Program-made: the position numbers and the translations under genes
DNA from: JAEXOD01 sp963663265
GTDB taxonomy: Bacteria > Bacteroidota > Ignavibacteria > Ignavibacteriales > Melioribacteraceae
Assembly: GCA_963663265.2 (NCBI GenBank)
Contig: CAXXXM010000002.1
Location: 1,240,001-1,304,000, forward strand
Reading direction: 5' to 3'
DNA: 64,000 bases
Part shown: one piece after another, positions 9,723 through 18,829 of the stretch
How positions within the stretch are numbered: position 1 is the first letter of the stretch
Layout: every line of letters begins with the position of its first letter
The notes under the pieces: generated by a model
What the model saw: only the letters and a program-made list of their open reading frames with translations
Databases searched by the model: none
Told to the model about the DNA's origin: nothing

Positions 9723-10685
9723 TTATATACTCTCCTTCAATATTGAAGCAGCTTTAATTCTTATAAACTGGTTATTATCATTTGCAACTTGTTCGCTTAA
9801 TACCGATTTGGTTTTTTCATCAATCTTAAACCCTTCTTCCTTCATTTGCACCAACACATTAATTGCAGCAATTCTCAGACCCGAATTTGTATCCTTTGTT
9901 AAAACAAATAATAAAGCTTCTTGTATTTTGCCATCAAATTTGAACTTTGTTAAAGTCTGCAAAGCTTCTCTTCTAACTCCGGGATTATTATCTAACTTTA
10001 CTGTATTTATTAGTGCTTCCTTAATTTTTTCATCTTCTATATATTTTTTTTCATCTTGCGATGTTATAGTATTAATACTTTTAATTTTAACTCCGTCATT
10101 ATTAGATTTTGTTAATGCCATCGCTAAAAGCTTTTTAGTTTTTTCTTCGTTAAAGTTTCCTTTATAATAAACTTTTTTTACAGCTTCAAAACCAAGCTCA
10201 ATTTCTCCTGTTGTCGGATTTGTGGAAATAAAGCTTACATTACTTATTTCAAAATCATTGTTTTTTATATTACTTACATCAACTACATTTGTAACGCTAT
10301 TATTGTTATTTTGCGGACTAAAGCTGAATACCGAATAACCAACAAGCAACCCAATTATTAACGAAGAAGCCGAACCGTAGGCAAAGCGATGTTCATATAA
10401 AAATGATTCCTCAAACAATTCTTTTATTTTTTGAAAAGTCGACTTTCTATTTTTAATTTTGCTTAAATTATTTAATAATTCAACACGAGCCATTAACAGT
10501 TGTTTCTCGTTAACTTTTGCAGGTTTATTTGTTGAATATAAATTTAGTAGTCTTTTCTGCTCAGTATATTCTTTATTACACTCATCACATTCTAAAAGAT
10601 GATTTTCTATTATTAGTTTTTCATCATCTGAAATCTCATCTATAAATGATAACTGTATTAATTCTTTTATTTCACTATGTGTCAT
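9723..10685 (-). CDS. Anti-sigma factor with zinc finger and HEAT repeats
   Basis: A 320-residue membrane-bound anti-sigma factor. The N-terminus is a zf-HC2 anti-sigma domain with His29-x3-Cys33-x2-Cys36. A single membrane helix lies near residues 100-120 (SASSLIIGLLVGYSVF). The extracytoplasmic part ends in HEAT-like repeats (VRREALQTLTKFKFDGKIQ, LRIAAINVLVQM, IRIKAASILKES). The zinc finger should hold the adjacent ECF sigma factor at the membrane, while the HEAT part may sense an envelope signal or partner. It starts 10 bases after the sigma gene stop, which is the classical sigma/anti-sigma order. Confidence 0.88.
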   Translation of the reverse strand: MTHSEIKELIQLSFIDEISDDEKLIIENHLLECDECNKEYTEQKRLLNLYSTNKPAKVNEKQLLMARVELLNNLSKIKNRKSTFQKIKELFEESFLYEHRFAYGSASSLIIGLLVGYSVFSFSPQNNNNSVTNVVDVSNIKNNDFEISNVSFISTNPTTGEIELGFEAVKKVYYKGNFNEEKTKKLLAMALTKSNNDGVKIKSINTITSQDEKKYIEDEKIKEALINTVKLDNNPGVRREALQTLTKFKFDGKIQEALLFVLTKDTNSGLRIAAINVLVQMKEEGFKIDEKTKSVLSEQVANDNNQFIRIKAASILKESI

Positions 10686-10695
10686 TGTTATACCT

Positions 10696-11271
10696 TTAAT
10701 TTTGTAATACCGGTTGCAAAATGGTTCTTAACCTATGTGTTGCATTAAACAAATACCTTTTTACTGTCCCTTCATTACAATTCATTATTTTTGCTATTTC
10801 TTTTATTTTATATTCATTATAATGTTTTAATGTAAAAGCTAATTTCTGTTGAGCCGGAAGTGTATCCAACGCTTCGGTTATACATCTTTTCGTTTCATTA
10901 TTAAGAACTACTTCATCCGTTTTAAAATCTTCCGACGCAATATAATCCGATACCTTCTCATCACTTTCTTCAATTTCGGTATCTAATGATTCTATTATAT
11001 GTTTTTTCTTCTGAGTATTCAGCGTAATGCATACATTTGTAGCAATTCTAAAAAGCCACGTCGAAAACTCACTTTTAAATTGAAAGCTGTTTAATCCCTT
11101 AAAAACTCTAATAAAAACTTCTTGATAAACATCTTTTGCTTCGTCTTCATCATTCTTAAATGAGTATGCAATATTAAGCACCTGCCTGTCATATTTGTAT
11201 ATGAGCTGTTCAAATGCTTTCATATCACCTTCTTGAGCTTTTTTTACTAATTTTATTTCGGATTCAGTCAT
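10696..11271 (-). CDS. ECF RNA polymerase sigma factor
   Basis: A sigma-70 family ECF factor of 191 residues with region 2 (about 22-90, including DAKDVYQEVFIRVF for -10 recognition and core binding) and region 4 (about 130-185, LPAQQKLAFTLKHYNEYKIKEIAKIMNC, a helix-turn-helix for the -35 element). It heads a five-gene minus-strand cluster with its anti-sigma factor, two DUF4097 proteins and an S41 protease. Such factors usually drive their own operon, and a possible ECF-type promoter lies about 25 bases upstream. The trigger cannot be read from the sequence. Confidence 0.93.
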   Translation of the reverse strand: MTESEIKLVKKAQEGDMKAFEQLIYKYDRQVLNIAYSFKNDEDEAKDVYQEVFIRVFKGLNSFQFKSEFSTWLFRIATNVCITLNTQKKKHIIESLDTEIEESDEKVSDYIASEDFKTDEVVLNNETKRCITEALDTLPAQQKLAFTLKHYNEYKIKEIAKIMNCNEGTVKRYLFNATHRLRTILQPVLQN

Positions 11272-11295
11272 AAATTTTCTTAATGTTTCTAATTA

Positions 11296-11325
11296 TTTAG
11301 ACTTCAATATTTTTATTTGGTTGTA
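11296..11325 (-). promoter_or_regulatory. Possible ECF-type promoter of the sigma operon
   Basis: Read on the minus strand, TACAACC (11319-11325) is followed after 16 bases by GTCTAAA (11296-11302). This resembles the AAC core at -35 and GTC/TCTAA at -10 of many ECF promoters. The position just before the sigma gene fits autoregulation. The match is weak alone because I found no second copy in the window. Confidence 0.35.
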
Positions 11326-11457
11326 GAAAAAACAAATATTTTTTTACTAATGCAAAATATATTACTATTTATTCGTTATTCAGCAACAATATTATTATTT
11401 TTGTAGTATGGAATATTAGTTTCCCTATTTAAGGAGAATTTAATTACTCGAGGCATT

Positions 11458-12918
11458 ATGAAAATAGCTTATGTTGCAAGTGAAGTTGTTCCTTTTGCAA
11501 AAACCGGTGGTTTAGCGGATGTTGCAGGTGCTTTACCTGTTGCTTTATGTGAGTTTGGACATGAAGTTAAAGTTTTTATGCCTAAATACTTTTCCATAGA
11601 TGCTAAACAATATGGTTTAGAATACCTTTCTTCAATCGGCGAAATTAAAATTAGAGTGGGTGGTTTTTTACATTCTATTAATATTTTCAAAGGATTTCTC
11701 CCCAATTCCTCTGTCGAAATTTATTTTATTGATTCTCCCAATTTTTTCCATCGTCATAAACTTTATACAAATGATTATGATGAGGATATGCGTTTTATTT
11801 TGTTCAGTAAAGCTGTAATTGAACTTACTCAATACTTAAAATGGGCACCGGATATTTTTCATTGTAATGATTGGCAGACTGCATTAATTCCTCTTTTAAT
11901 AAAAGATAATTATAGTTGGGACAAACTATTTCAAAATACTAAAGTTTTATTCACTATTCATAATATTGGATATCAAGGTCAGTTTTCGCAGGGTACTATT
12001 AATAATGCTGAACTCAACCGCTCTTATTTTTATCCCGGGGGTCCAATAGAGTTTCATGGTGGTATCAATTTTATGAAAACTGGTATAAACTTTAGCGATA
12101 TTATCAGTACAGTAAGTGAAACATACGCAAAAGAACTTTTAACAGAAGAATATGGACATGGATTACATGAAGTTCTTTGGAATCGTAAGGATGATTTATT
12201 TGGAATTGTTAACGGAGTTGATTATTCTATCTGGAATCCTGAGACCGACAAATATATACCTGCAAATTATTCAATAGATGAAATTTATAAAAAAGAGAAA
12301 AACAAAGAAGCTCTTTGTAAGTTTTTTAACCTCCCTTATAAGTATGATATTCCTATTATTGGAATTATTTCACGGTTGGCAATTCAAAAAGGATTTGATA
12401 TTTTATCTGAATCAATTGATGAACTGATTAAACTTGATGCTCAATGGGTAATTTTAGGGAGTGGTGAATATAAATACGAAGATATGTTTAGAAGTTTTGC
12501 CTACTATCATCCGCATAAAGTTGGCGTTTATTTTGGGTATAACAACGAATTATCACATTTAATTGAAGCAGGTTCCGATATGTTTTTAATGCCTTCCCAT
12601 TATGAACCGTGTGGATTAAACCAAATTTATTCTCTAAAATATGGAACTGTACCTATTGTACGCAAAACCGGAGGATTGGCAGATACCGTTCATGATTGGC
12701 ACGAATATTCATACTTGGGTCTTGATTCCGGTAATGGTTTTTCTTTTAATGATTATACAGGCTTTGCTCTTTATACGTCTGTTGTACGTTCTATAACAGA
12801 ATTTAAAGACAAAACTAATTGGCGTAAAATACAAACTAACGGAATGATGCAAAATTACAGCTGGAAAAACGCTGCAAAAAAATATATCAATCTTTATGAA
12901 TTAGCTCTAAAAAAATAA
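11458..12918 (+). CDS. glgA: Glycogen synthase (ADP-glucose type, GT5)
   Basis: Transfers glucose from ADP-glucose to the growing alpha-1,4-glucan chain in glycogen synthesis. At 486 residues it has the normal GlgA length. The N-terminal ADP-glucose binding motif KTGGL is at residues 15-19, a second KTGGLAD lies in the C-terminal domain, and EPCGLNQIYSLKYG carries the retaining GT-B catalytic Glu. No signal peptide, so cytoplasmic. It stands alone between a divergent sigma operon and the SPFH unit, with no other glg gene in view. GAGG lies just before the ATG, and a further AAGGAG lies about 25 bases upstream. Confidence 0.95.
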   Translation: MKIAYVASEVVPFAKTGGLADVAGALPVALCEFGHEVKVFMPKYFSIDAKQYGLEYLSSIGEIKIRVGGFLHSINIFKGFLPNSSVEIYFIDSPNFFHRHKLYTNDYDEDMRFILFSKAVIELTQYLKWAPDIFHCNDWQTALIPLLIKDNYSWDKLFQNTKVLFTIHNIGYQGQFSQGTINNAELNRSYFYPGGPIEFHGGINFMKTGINFSDIISTVSETYAKELLTEEYGHGLHEVLWNRKDDLFGIVNGVDYSIWNPETDKYIPANYSIDEIYKKEKNKEALCKFFNLPYKYDIPIIGIISRLAIQKGFDILSESIDELIKLDAQWVILGSGEYKYEDMFRSFAYYHPHKVGVYFGYNNELSHLIEAGSDMFLMPSHYEPCGLNQIYSLKYGTVPIVRKTGGLADTVHDWHEYSYLGLDSGNGFSFNDYTGFALYTSVVRSITEFKDKTNWRKIQTNGMMQNYSWKNAAKKYINLYELALKK

Positions 12919-13120
12919 CAGTAATTATTTAACACAATAAATTACTAAAAAACTGCTTATAATTTTAGTTATCCTTTAATAATAACCCTGTTAAATATCA
13001 TACTTTTTCAGGTCATTAAATAAAGAACTTTACTTCCCTTTAATAATTTTCAACAATATAACTTCCAAATTTGTTTTATTGCAAAACTACCAAACAAAAA
13101 GTTTATTTTTCCCTCGACTA

Positions 13121-13149
13121 TTGACAATATTAAATTTATTTAGTATATA
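13121..13149 (+). promoter_or_regulatory. Canonical sigma-70 promoter
   Basis: TTGACA at 13121-13126 and TATATA at 13144-13149 are separated by exactly 17 bases, a near-perfect housekeeping promoter. Transcription should begin near 13156, about 46 bases before the SPFH gene, which has GGAGA as ribosome site. This differs from the TAnnTTTG promoters of Bacteroidia and is useful for placing the organism. Confidence 0.7.
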
Positions 13150-13201
13150 GCAATAAGATATTACAATGATATCATAATAATATCACTTAACAGGAGAAAA
13201 A

Positions 13202-14068
13202 ATGGTACCCGAAGTATTAAAACAGCAAAAAAAAGGTGGTTCAATTTTGTTACTAAACTTTTTATTTTTATTTGCAATAATTGGTTTAGTAGTTTATGCA
13301 GCTATGGTTGGTGAACGACTTTTAATATTACCGGCGGTAATTTTATTTATACTAAACATTATTATTTTTACAGGCTTTTTTACAGTTGAACCTAACGAAT
13401 CCATGGTTTTATTATTGTTTGGCAAGTATATTGGCACTGAAAAAACAAGTGGATTTAGATGGTGTAATCCATTTTATACAAAAAAGAAAATTTCTTTGCG
13501 TGCAAGAAATTTTGATGGACAAAAACTGAAAGTTAATGATAAAAAAGGGAACCCTATTGAAATTTCCGCAGTAGTTGTATGGAGAGTTAGAAATACAGCC
13601 CAAGCAGTTTTTGATGTAGATAATTACGTTGAATATGTTCACGTTCAAGCTGAATCAGCTTTACGCCATATGGCAACAAGTTTTGCGTATGACGATACTG
13701 ATGGAGAAGAAGTAACCTTACGTGCCTCTCAAGATGAAGTTTCTGAAGCACTTAAAAGAGAAATTCAAGAAAGAGTTTCTGCTGCCGGCGTATTAGTTGA
13801 CGAAGCACGCATAAATCATTTAGCTTATGCCCAAGAAATTGCTCATGCAATGCTGCAACGCCAACAAGCCGAAGCGATAATTGCAGCTCGTACTAAAATA
13901 GTTGAAGGTGCTGTAAGTATGGTTGAAATGGCTCTTGAAAAATTAAAAGAAAACAATGTTGTTGAGCTTGATGAGGAAAGAAAAGCTGCAATGGTTAGCA
14001 ATTTGCTTGTAGTTTTATGTGCCGACAAATCAACTCAACCAATTGTAAACACAGGTTCGCTTTATTAG
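13202..14068 (+). CDS. SPFH/band 7 (stomatin-like) membrane protein
   Basis: A 288-residue SPFH-domain protein. Two hydrophobic segments near residues 15-60 anchor it. The SPFH domain spans about 65-250, beginning VEPNESMVLLLFGKY and running through AVVVWRVRNTAQAVFDVDNY. An Ala/Glu-rich coiled helix follows (AYAQEIAHAMLQRQQAEAIIAARTKIVEGAV). These proteins form oligomeric scaffolds in membrane microdomains, often with a protease partner, which is absent here. It is followed after four bases by a small ribbon-helix-helix gene, an arrangement seen elsewhere. Promoter upstream and terminator downstream define a two-gene transcript. Confidence 0.9.
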   Translation: MVPEVLKQQKKGGSILLLNFLFLFAIIGLVVYAAMVGERLLILPAVILFILNIIIFTGFFTVEPNESMVLLLFGKYIGTEKTSGFRWCNPFYTKKKISLRARNFDGQKLKVNDKKGNPIEISAVVVWRVRNTAQAVFDVDNYVEYVHVQAESALRHMATSFAYDDTDGEEVTLRASQDEVSEALKREIQERVSAAGVLVDEARINHLAYAQEIAHAMLQRQQAEAIIAARTKIVEGAVSMVEMALEKLKENNVVELDEERKAAMVSNLLVVLCADKSTQPIVNTGSLY

Positions 14069-14072
14069 TATT

Positions 14073-14228
14073 ATGGAAAATAAAAAATCAATCATATTAC
14101 GAATTGATCCCAAGTTGTGGAACGAGCTTAACGAATGGGCTAAAGATGAATTACGCAGTCTTAACGGTCAAATTGAATATGTATTGAGAGAATCGATAAA
14201 AAAAAGAAAAAAAACGAAGAAAGAATAA
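14073..14228 (+). CDS. Small Arc/MetJ-like ribbon-helix-helix protein
   Basis: A 51-residue protein. The N-terminal strand KKSIILRIDPKLWNELNEWA matches the beta-strand and first helix of Arc-type ribbon-helix-helix DNA-binding proteins, and LRSLNGQIEYVLRESI forms the second helix. A Lys-rich tail ends it. It starts four bases after the SPFH stop and is followed by a strong terminator, so both genes share a transcript. Small RHH proteins often regulate their own operon or act as antitoxins, but no toxin is adjacent. Linked SPFH-RHH genes recur in other bacteria; the reason is not known to me. Confidence 0.8.
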   Translation: MENKKSIILRIDPKLWNELNEWAKDELRSLNGQIEYVLRESIKKRKKTKKE

Positions 14229-14238
14229 ATTTAATTTT

Positions 14239-14267
14239 AAGGCTGTCATTTTTTTGACAGCCTTTTT
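14239..14267 (+). terminator. Rho-independent terminator of the SPFH-RHH unit
   Basis: Ten-bp arms AAGGCTGTCA and TGACAGCCTT with a T6 loop are followed by a T run. It ends 11 bases before the stop of the convergent gene. This is a textbook intrinsic terminator for the plus strand. Confidence 0.85.
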
Positions 14268-14278
14268 AATTTTAGGTA

Positions 14279-15433
14279 TTAAAAAAAGTTGTATTGCAAT
14301 GATACACTTGTTCGCATCAAAGTTGTTTTATCCTGACTATTTTTATCCCAAACAGCAGTTACTGTTAAATAAATCTGGTTTTCCAAATAAAACAAAAAGC
14401 CCGGTCTAATAGAATGTAAAACTATTGCTTCGGAATTTATTGGTTTTGAATAATCTAACGAATAAGTAGTTACAAAGTTAATTTTATTGCTTAATTCATA
14501 AATATACTCTGCACTTCCTCGCAAATTAAATGTTTTAAAAAATGAAGAATCAACCGGAGTATATAAATCAACTTTTGCATTTACTTGATTTCGCCATGTA
14601 ATAGGATAAGAATACCTACCTCCTATACTTAAAGCAGGGGCAGGTCTATCAAAATATTTATTTGAAGTACTTATAACGTAATTTATCCCCATAGTTAAAT
14701 CCCAGCCGTACGATCTGTTGTTTACCCGTTCATTTATCCCCTTTAACACCTGTTGAATTCTTAAAATGCCTATTGCTCCAATATGGTCGCTTACTAAAAG
14801 ATATGATTCTTTTATTGCTTCTTCAATATCTTCGTACCATTTAGTTTCATAAGTTGCACCATAGATACCAATGTACTCTTGTTCTCGCTCAATTATATTG
14901 GCTATTTTAATCATTACTGCTTTAGGCATATTACCGGCAATTACATTTTCTTTAATTAAATGCTCTTCAATTCTAACTGCTTTTGCCAACGCCGTTGCAT
15001 CGATATGCCTACCATAACCATAACCGGCTGATATATCGGAATAAACCTGATTAAAAGCACTTTGATGCTGCAAATTCATTGATGTATAACCAAACCAATC
15101 TCTATCCATCCAAATATATTTTCTTACACTTGGACTAATACTTATATCATGTTTATAATTAGAATTTACCATTTCGCCAGATGCATCTATATCTAAAAAC
15201 CATGCAAAAGGGAGTGATGAATAAAAATAGTTAAGAGTTAAATGAGCATTGGCATTTGAGTTTCTGGAATAAACATTTCCATCTTGATTTGTTTGTGACC
15301 AGTTAAATCCACCATCAAACCTAAGAATACGTGCAGAACTTACTGGAACTTGATAATCAGTAACTTTAACCTGTTGGGATATGGCGAGCGATGTAAAACA
15401 TAATAGAATAAATAATAGTAGTCTTATTTTCAT
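14279..15433 (-). CDS. Predicted outer-membrane beta-barrel protein
   Basis: A 384-residue protein with a signal peptide (MKIRLLLFILLCFTSLAISQ) and alternating aromatic/polar strands typical of barrels (LDIDASGEMVNSNYKHDISIS, KINFVTTYSLDYSK). It ends in SLQYNFF, a terminal Phe as in outer-membrane proteins recognised by BamA. A helical insert near residues 150-230 (AKAVRIEEHLIKENVIAGNM) is unusual for a simple barrel. The start is the ATG at 15433 with GGAGAGG six bases upstream. An in-frame ATG 30 bases earlier lacks one. I do not recognise the family or substrate. Confidence 0.6.
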   Translation of the reverse strand: MKIRLLLFILLCFTSLAISQQVKVTDYQVPVSSARILRFDGGFNWSQTNQDGNVYSRNSNANAHLTLNYFYSSLPFAWFLDIDASGEMVNSNYKHDISISPSVRKYIWMDRDWFGYTSMNLQHQSAFNQVYSDISAGYGYGRHIDATALAKAVRIEEHLIKENVIAGNMPKAVMIKIANIIEREQEYIGIYGATYETKWYEDIEEAIKESYLLVSDHIGAIGILRIQQVLKGINERVNNRSYGWDLTMGINYVISTSNKYFDRPAPALSIGGRYSYPITWRNQVNAKVDLYTPVDSSFFKTFNLRGSAEYIYELSNKINFVTTYSLDYSKPINSEAIVLHSIRPGFLFYLENQIYLTVTAVWDKNSQDKTTLMRTSVSLQYNFF

Positions 15434-15716
15434 AATATCCTCTCCAATTTTAATATAATTCATAATATAAATGAAAGAATGGCTTTTGTCAAAAAGTTTT
15501 TACTTCTTCTTTTAAGAATTCACAAAACTTAATGCTGCATAAATAAAATATCGAAAGCAAAACCATTCTTTAATTTAGCAAGCTAAATTTCATGATAAAA
15601 GGTATGCTAAATACGCCCAACTTTTTCATGTTTCCATTTTTACATTTAATTGTTGTAATTTTTAAAAAAAATCCATATTATAAATTTAAAATATTAACAA
15701 AATTCTAGGAGAGTTT

Positions 15717-17066
15717 ATGATAAAATCATCAAGAACAATTTGCTTTATTTACTTTTTCATTTTTTCTTCTTTCCAAATTTTTGCAGTAAATAATTTGGAA
15801 GTTTCAGGCATAGTAAACAGCTATACCGACGCTAATGGCACTTATTTATATCAAGGCCTTGATGGTTCTAGTTTCAACTATTGGAAACATTCTACTGCCG
15901 AATATTATATATTTTGGGATCCGAGTTATAGTTGTTGGAACTTAGGAACCGACTACACTAATATGAGCAGTTATTTATGTTTTGACGAAGGCGGTATCAC
16001 TTCATCTCAGTTACCACGAGCATCCTCAAACGAAGACGCACTTGTATACGATAATGTCTGGGGAGGAGATCAAGCTATCTTTAGACAAATGGTGATACAA
16101 GAAATACCCTCTCAAGCCATTAACGTTAACCTTTCTTCTACTTCGAATACTACTGCTACAATTAGTTGGGCACGAGGTAGTGGAGGCTATTGTGCAGCTT
16201 TTATGAAGGAAACCTCATCCGGAACTGCCACCCCGGAAAACAAAATCGGCTATACTGCTAATACCGTGTTTGGAACCGGTTCTCAAATTGGGGCTACTGG
16301 ATGGTATTGTGTTTATAACGGTACCGGCACCACTGTTAATGTATCAGGATTAAATGCAGGAAGTAATTATCTAGTTCACGTTTGCGAATATGATAATCTC
16401 GGTATAATAGTTTATAATAAACTTGCATCTGATAACAATCCCCAAAATGCAGTTTTACCCGTCGAATTGACAAATTTTACAGCTGTCACAACAGTTTCAA
16501 TTACTGGTGAGGCAATGATAGTTCTAAACTGGACTACTGCCACAGAAGTAAATAATTATGGTTTTGATATTGAACGTTCTGTTATAGATCCCGACTTGGG
16601 AACTGGAAGTTTTCAAAAGATAGGATTTGTCCAAGGACATGGGAACAGTAACAGTATAAAAGAATACTCATTCTTTGACAAAGAATGTAATCATAATAAT
16701 ACTTGCAAATTAGAATACAGATTAAAGCAAATCGACACAGATGGAGAACACAAGTATTCTGATATTGCAACAATTAGTATTAAAGGGAATTCAACTATTC
16801 CGAGAGAATTTCTGCTTGAACAAAACTACCCCAATCCATTTAACCCAACTACAAATATTGTATATTCGTTACCTTATACAACAAATGTTAAATTAAGTGT
16901 TTATGATATACTTGGGAAAGAAATTGCCAAATTAGTTGACGAAACACAAGAAGCAGGGAAACATATCGTAAAATTTAGCGGCAAGGATTTATCAAGTGGA
17001 ATTTATATCTACAAAATACAAGCTAATGATTTTGTTGCCGAAAAGAAGTTAATACTAATAAAATAA
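15717..17066 (+). CDS. Type IX secretion cargo with Fn3-like region
   Basis: A 449-residue exported protein. The signal peptide ends near FQIFA. An early domain of unknown type (YWKHSTAEYYIFWDPSYSCW) is followed by an Fn3-like stretch (INVNLSSTSNTTATISWARG to GLNAGSNYLVHVCEYD). The last 80 residues are a Por/type A C-terminal sorting domain: NYPNPFNPTTNIVYSLP, VYDILGKEIAKLVDE, LSSGIYIYKIQA and a final KKLILIK. It should cross the inner membrane by Sec and the outer membrane by the type IX system, whose genes are not in this window. GGAGAG precedes the ATG. Function beyond export is unknown. Confidence 0.8.
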   Translation: MIKSSRTICFIYFFIFSSFQIFAVNNLEVSGIVNSYTDANGTYLYQGLDGSSFNYWKHSTAEYYIFWDPSYSCWNLGTDYTNMSSYLCFDEGGITSSQLPRASSNEDALVYDNVWGGDQAIFRQMVIQEIPSQAINVNLSSTSNTTATISWARGSGGYCAAFMKETSSGTATPENKIGYTANTVFGTGSQIGATGWYCVYNGTGTTVNVSGLNAGSNYLVHVCEYDNLGIIVYNKLASDNNPQNAVLPVELTNFTAVTTVSITGEAMIVLNWTTATEVNNYGFDIERSVIDPDLGTGSFQKIGFVQGHGNSNSIKEYSFFDKECNHNNTCKLEYRLKQIDTDGEHKYSDIATISIKGNSTIPREFLLEQNYPNPFNPTTNIVYSLPYTTNVKLSVYDILGKEIAKLVDETQEAGKHIVKFSGKDLSSGIYIYKIQANDFVAEKKLILIK

Positions 17067-17106
17067 AGAAAATATAAAAAGAAGGATTAGGTAATTTAGA
17101 GAGGAA

Positions 17107-17140
17107 TAGTCCTGAAACAATTAAATTAATTTCAGGACTA
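17107..17140. terminator. Bidirectional hairpin terminator
   Basis: Eleven-bp arms TAGTCCTGAAA and TTTCAGGACTA flank a 12-base AT-rich loop between two convergent genes. The stop codon of the minus-strand gene forms the outer three bases of the right arm. T-rich sequence follows on the plus strand. Confidence 0.7.
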
Positions 17141-18799
17141 TATATTATTTATTTTTTGTTTTAATTCAATTTTTAATTCTTTTCCTTTTTGTGTAAGTCT
17201 ATATTTTTGATTTGGATTATTTGGCTTTAATGGATCTGTCATTTCAATATAGCCATTTTCTAATGCAGGTTTTAAATAATTATTGCGGAAATTTTTAGAA
17301 TCTTTAAGACTTAACAATTCTTGAATTTCTCCAATTTTCATTTCCCCAAATAAAACCCCAATTAGCTTATTGATTTGTGTAAAATGCTTTACAACTTTGT
17401 CTTTTACTCTGGGGGTACTTATAGGGTACTCTGGGGGTACTTTGTCGTTACTCTGGGGGTGTTTTGGTGTAACTTTAGGGGTACTTATAGGGTGCTCTGG
17501 GGGTACTTGTTGGGTACTCTGGGGGTGTTTTGGTGTTACTCTATGGGTACTTGTTGGGTACTCTGGGGGTACTTGTTGGGTCGAACCATTCACTGGACGC
17601 CATAGAACGACTTTAAATCCATCATTAACATAAAATTCGGGTTCTTTTAACTCGGCTTTTTTAGAAACTTTAATAATTTCTCCTGTGCCGGTTCCAAATC
17701 TTTCAATATATCCTGCTTGATACATTGGTTCTGCAATTAAAGGATTTGTAGGATATGAAGCGTGTTGAGTTTTAAGTTTTGAGATTGACAATTCCGGAAC
17801 TAAAGTACCAGGATTAGTAATTTCCAATCGATCAGAAAAGATCATTATCTGAACACTTCCATAACTGGAATAATCTCTATGAGCAACAGCATTTACAATA
17901 GCTTCCGATACAACTTCTTTTGGAATTTCATAACTAACATCAACCTGCGTACTTTTATCTCTTGTTCCAACAGAAGATGCAAGTTTAGACAATACAAAAT
18001 CAACCGCCTGATCTACTTGCTCAAAAACATCCCCACCAAAAACTTTATAATCAGGAATTGGCTTTGCAACCTCAAATCCATGAAAGCGGGCACACTTAAC
18101 GACAGCAGTGGGGAAAAACTTCTGTGGATTTTTACCAAAGGATAAGATGCTTCCCTTAGTTAATTCTCCATTTCTCAATAAATTCAAATGGATTAGTACA
18201 TCCTCTTTGGAGGTTCCAATAGACAATGGAAATCCTCTTTTAGATCGTGCTATATTAATGAACTTTTCTATTTTGCTCTCATCTATTTCATCTAATGTAC
18301 AATCATTCAATATCGCTGAATCAAAATCATGATAAGATATTAGACCTTTATTTCGTAAAAAAGTAATACACACTTTATAGATTTCGGTTTTTAAATTTTC
18401 ATAGTCAAAAAATTCTTGCCACTTAATTTCGCTTGAAATCTTTTTTAAGAACAAACTTTCTTTAAGATGTCTTTTATCCGAGCTAAAGTTTTTAACAAAG
18501 CCAAATTTCGTTAGTGAATATTTAGACGCTAAATCATATTCTCTTTCTGTTGGCGAAATCCCGTCTTTATCCTCAAATCCATAATCATCACCAATAAAAA
18601 CAAAAAAAATATTAGAGTTAATAATTTCTTCAGTATATACTCCATCTGGTGATTTTGATGCAGCCGGCAAAAATTCAAATGCGATTGGAATAAAAAATTC
18701 CTTCAATAACATATCTTCTTTAAGATATTGATATATTATCTTTCGCTCCTTCGAAAATTCTTTTTGAACACTGCTAATAAAAACCCTAAATTTAACCAT
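17138..18799 (-). CDS. DUF4062 / HATPase_c_4 regulator-like protein
   Basis: A 553-residue soluble protein. The N-terminus is DUF4062 (RVFISSVQKEFSKERK, FVFIGDDYGFEDKDGISPTEREYDLA), a TIR-like fold found in conflict systems. The middle (about 210-400) is a RecG-like ATP-binding C-terminal domain (HATPase_c_4) with VSEAIVNAVAHRDYS, SDRLEITNPGTL and ERFGTGTGEIIK. A Pro-rich linker of 11-residue repeats (about 406-465) leads to a winged helix (IGEIQELLSLKDSKNFRNNYL). Relatives usually carry an AlbA_2/Schlafen-type N-domain; here DUF4062 takes that place. It starts 30 bases after meaB on the same strand, so it may be read through from the methylmalonyl-CoA operon. A defence or stress-regulatory role is inference. 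Confidence 0.75.
   Translation of the reverse strand: MVKFRVFISSVQKEFSKERKIIYQYLKEDMLLKEFFIPIAFEFLPAASKSPDGVYTEEIINSNIFFVFIGDDYGFEDKDGISPTEREYDLASKYSLTKFGFVKNFSSDKRHLKESLFLKKISSEIKWQEFFDYENLKTEIYKVCITFLRNKGLISYHDFDSAILNDCTLDEIDESKIEKFINIARSKRGFPLSIGTSKEDVLIHLNLLRNGELTKGSILSFGKNPQKFFPTAVVKCARFHGFEVAKPIPDYKVFGGDVFEQVDQAVDFVLSKLASSVGTRDKSTQVDVSYEIPKEVVSEAIVNAVAHRDYSSYGSVQIMIFSDRLEITNPGTLVPELSISKLKTQHASYPTNPLIAEPMYQAGYIERFGTGTGEIIKVSKKAELKEPEFYVNDGFKVVLWRPVNGSTQQVPPEYPTSTHRVTPKHPQSTQQVPPEHPISTPKVTPKHPQSNDKVPPEYPISTPRVKDKVVKHFTQINKLIGVLFGEMKIGEIQELLSLKDSKNFRNNYLKPALENGYIEMTDPLKPNNPNQKYRLTQKGKELKIELKQKINNI
17405..17584 (-). repeat. 33-bp coding tandem repeat (Pro-rich linker)
   Basis: Within the DUF4062 gene, five and a half 33-bp units encode 11-residue repeats that alternate between STQQVPPEYPT-like and STHRVTPKHPQ-like forms, giving a 66-bp super-unit. 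On the plus strand this appears as repeated GGGTACT blocks. The units are near-identical, so copy number probably varies between strains. Confidence 0.85.
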
Positions 18800-18829
18800 T
18801 AGCTCTATATGAATATTATTAACTTATAT

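Noticed and set aside
17370..17633. GGGTACT-rich repeats that look like a CRISPR or an intergenic tandem array, and plus-strand reading frames over them
   Set aside because: The repeats are in frame with the minus-strand DUF4062 gene and encode regular 11-residue units. There are no spacers, and the plus-strand frames are shadows.
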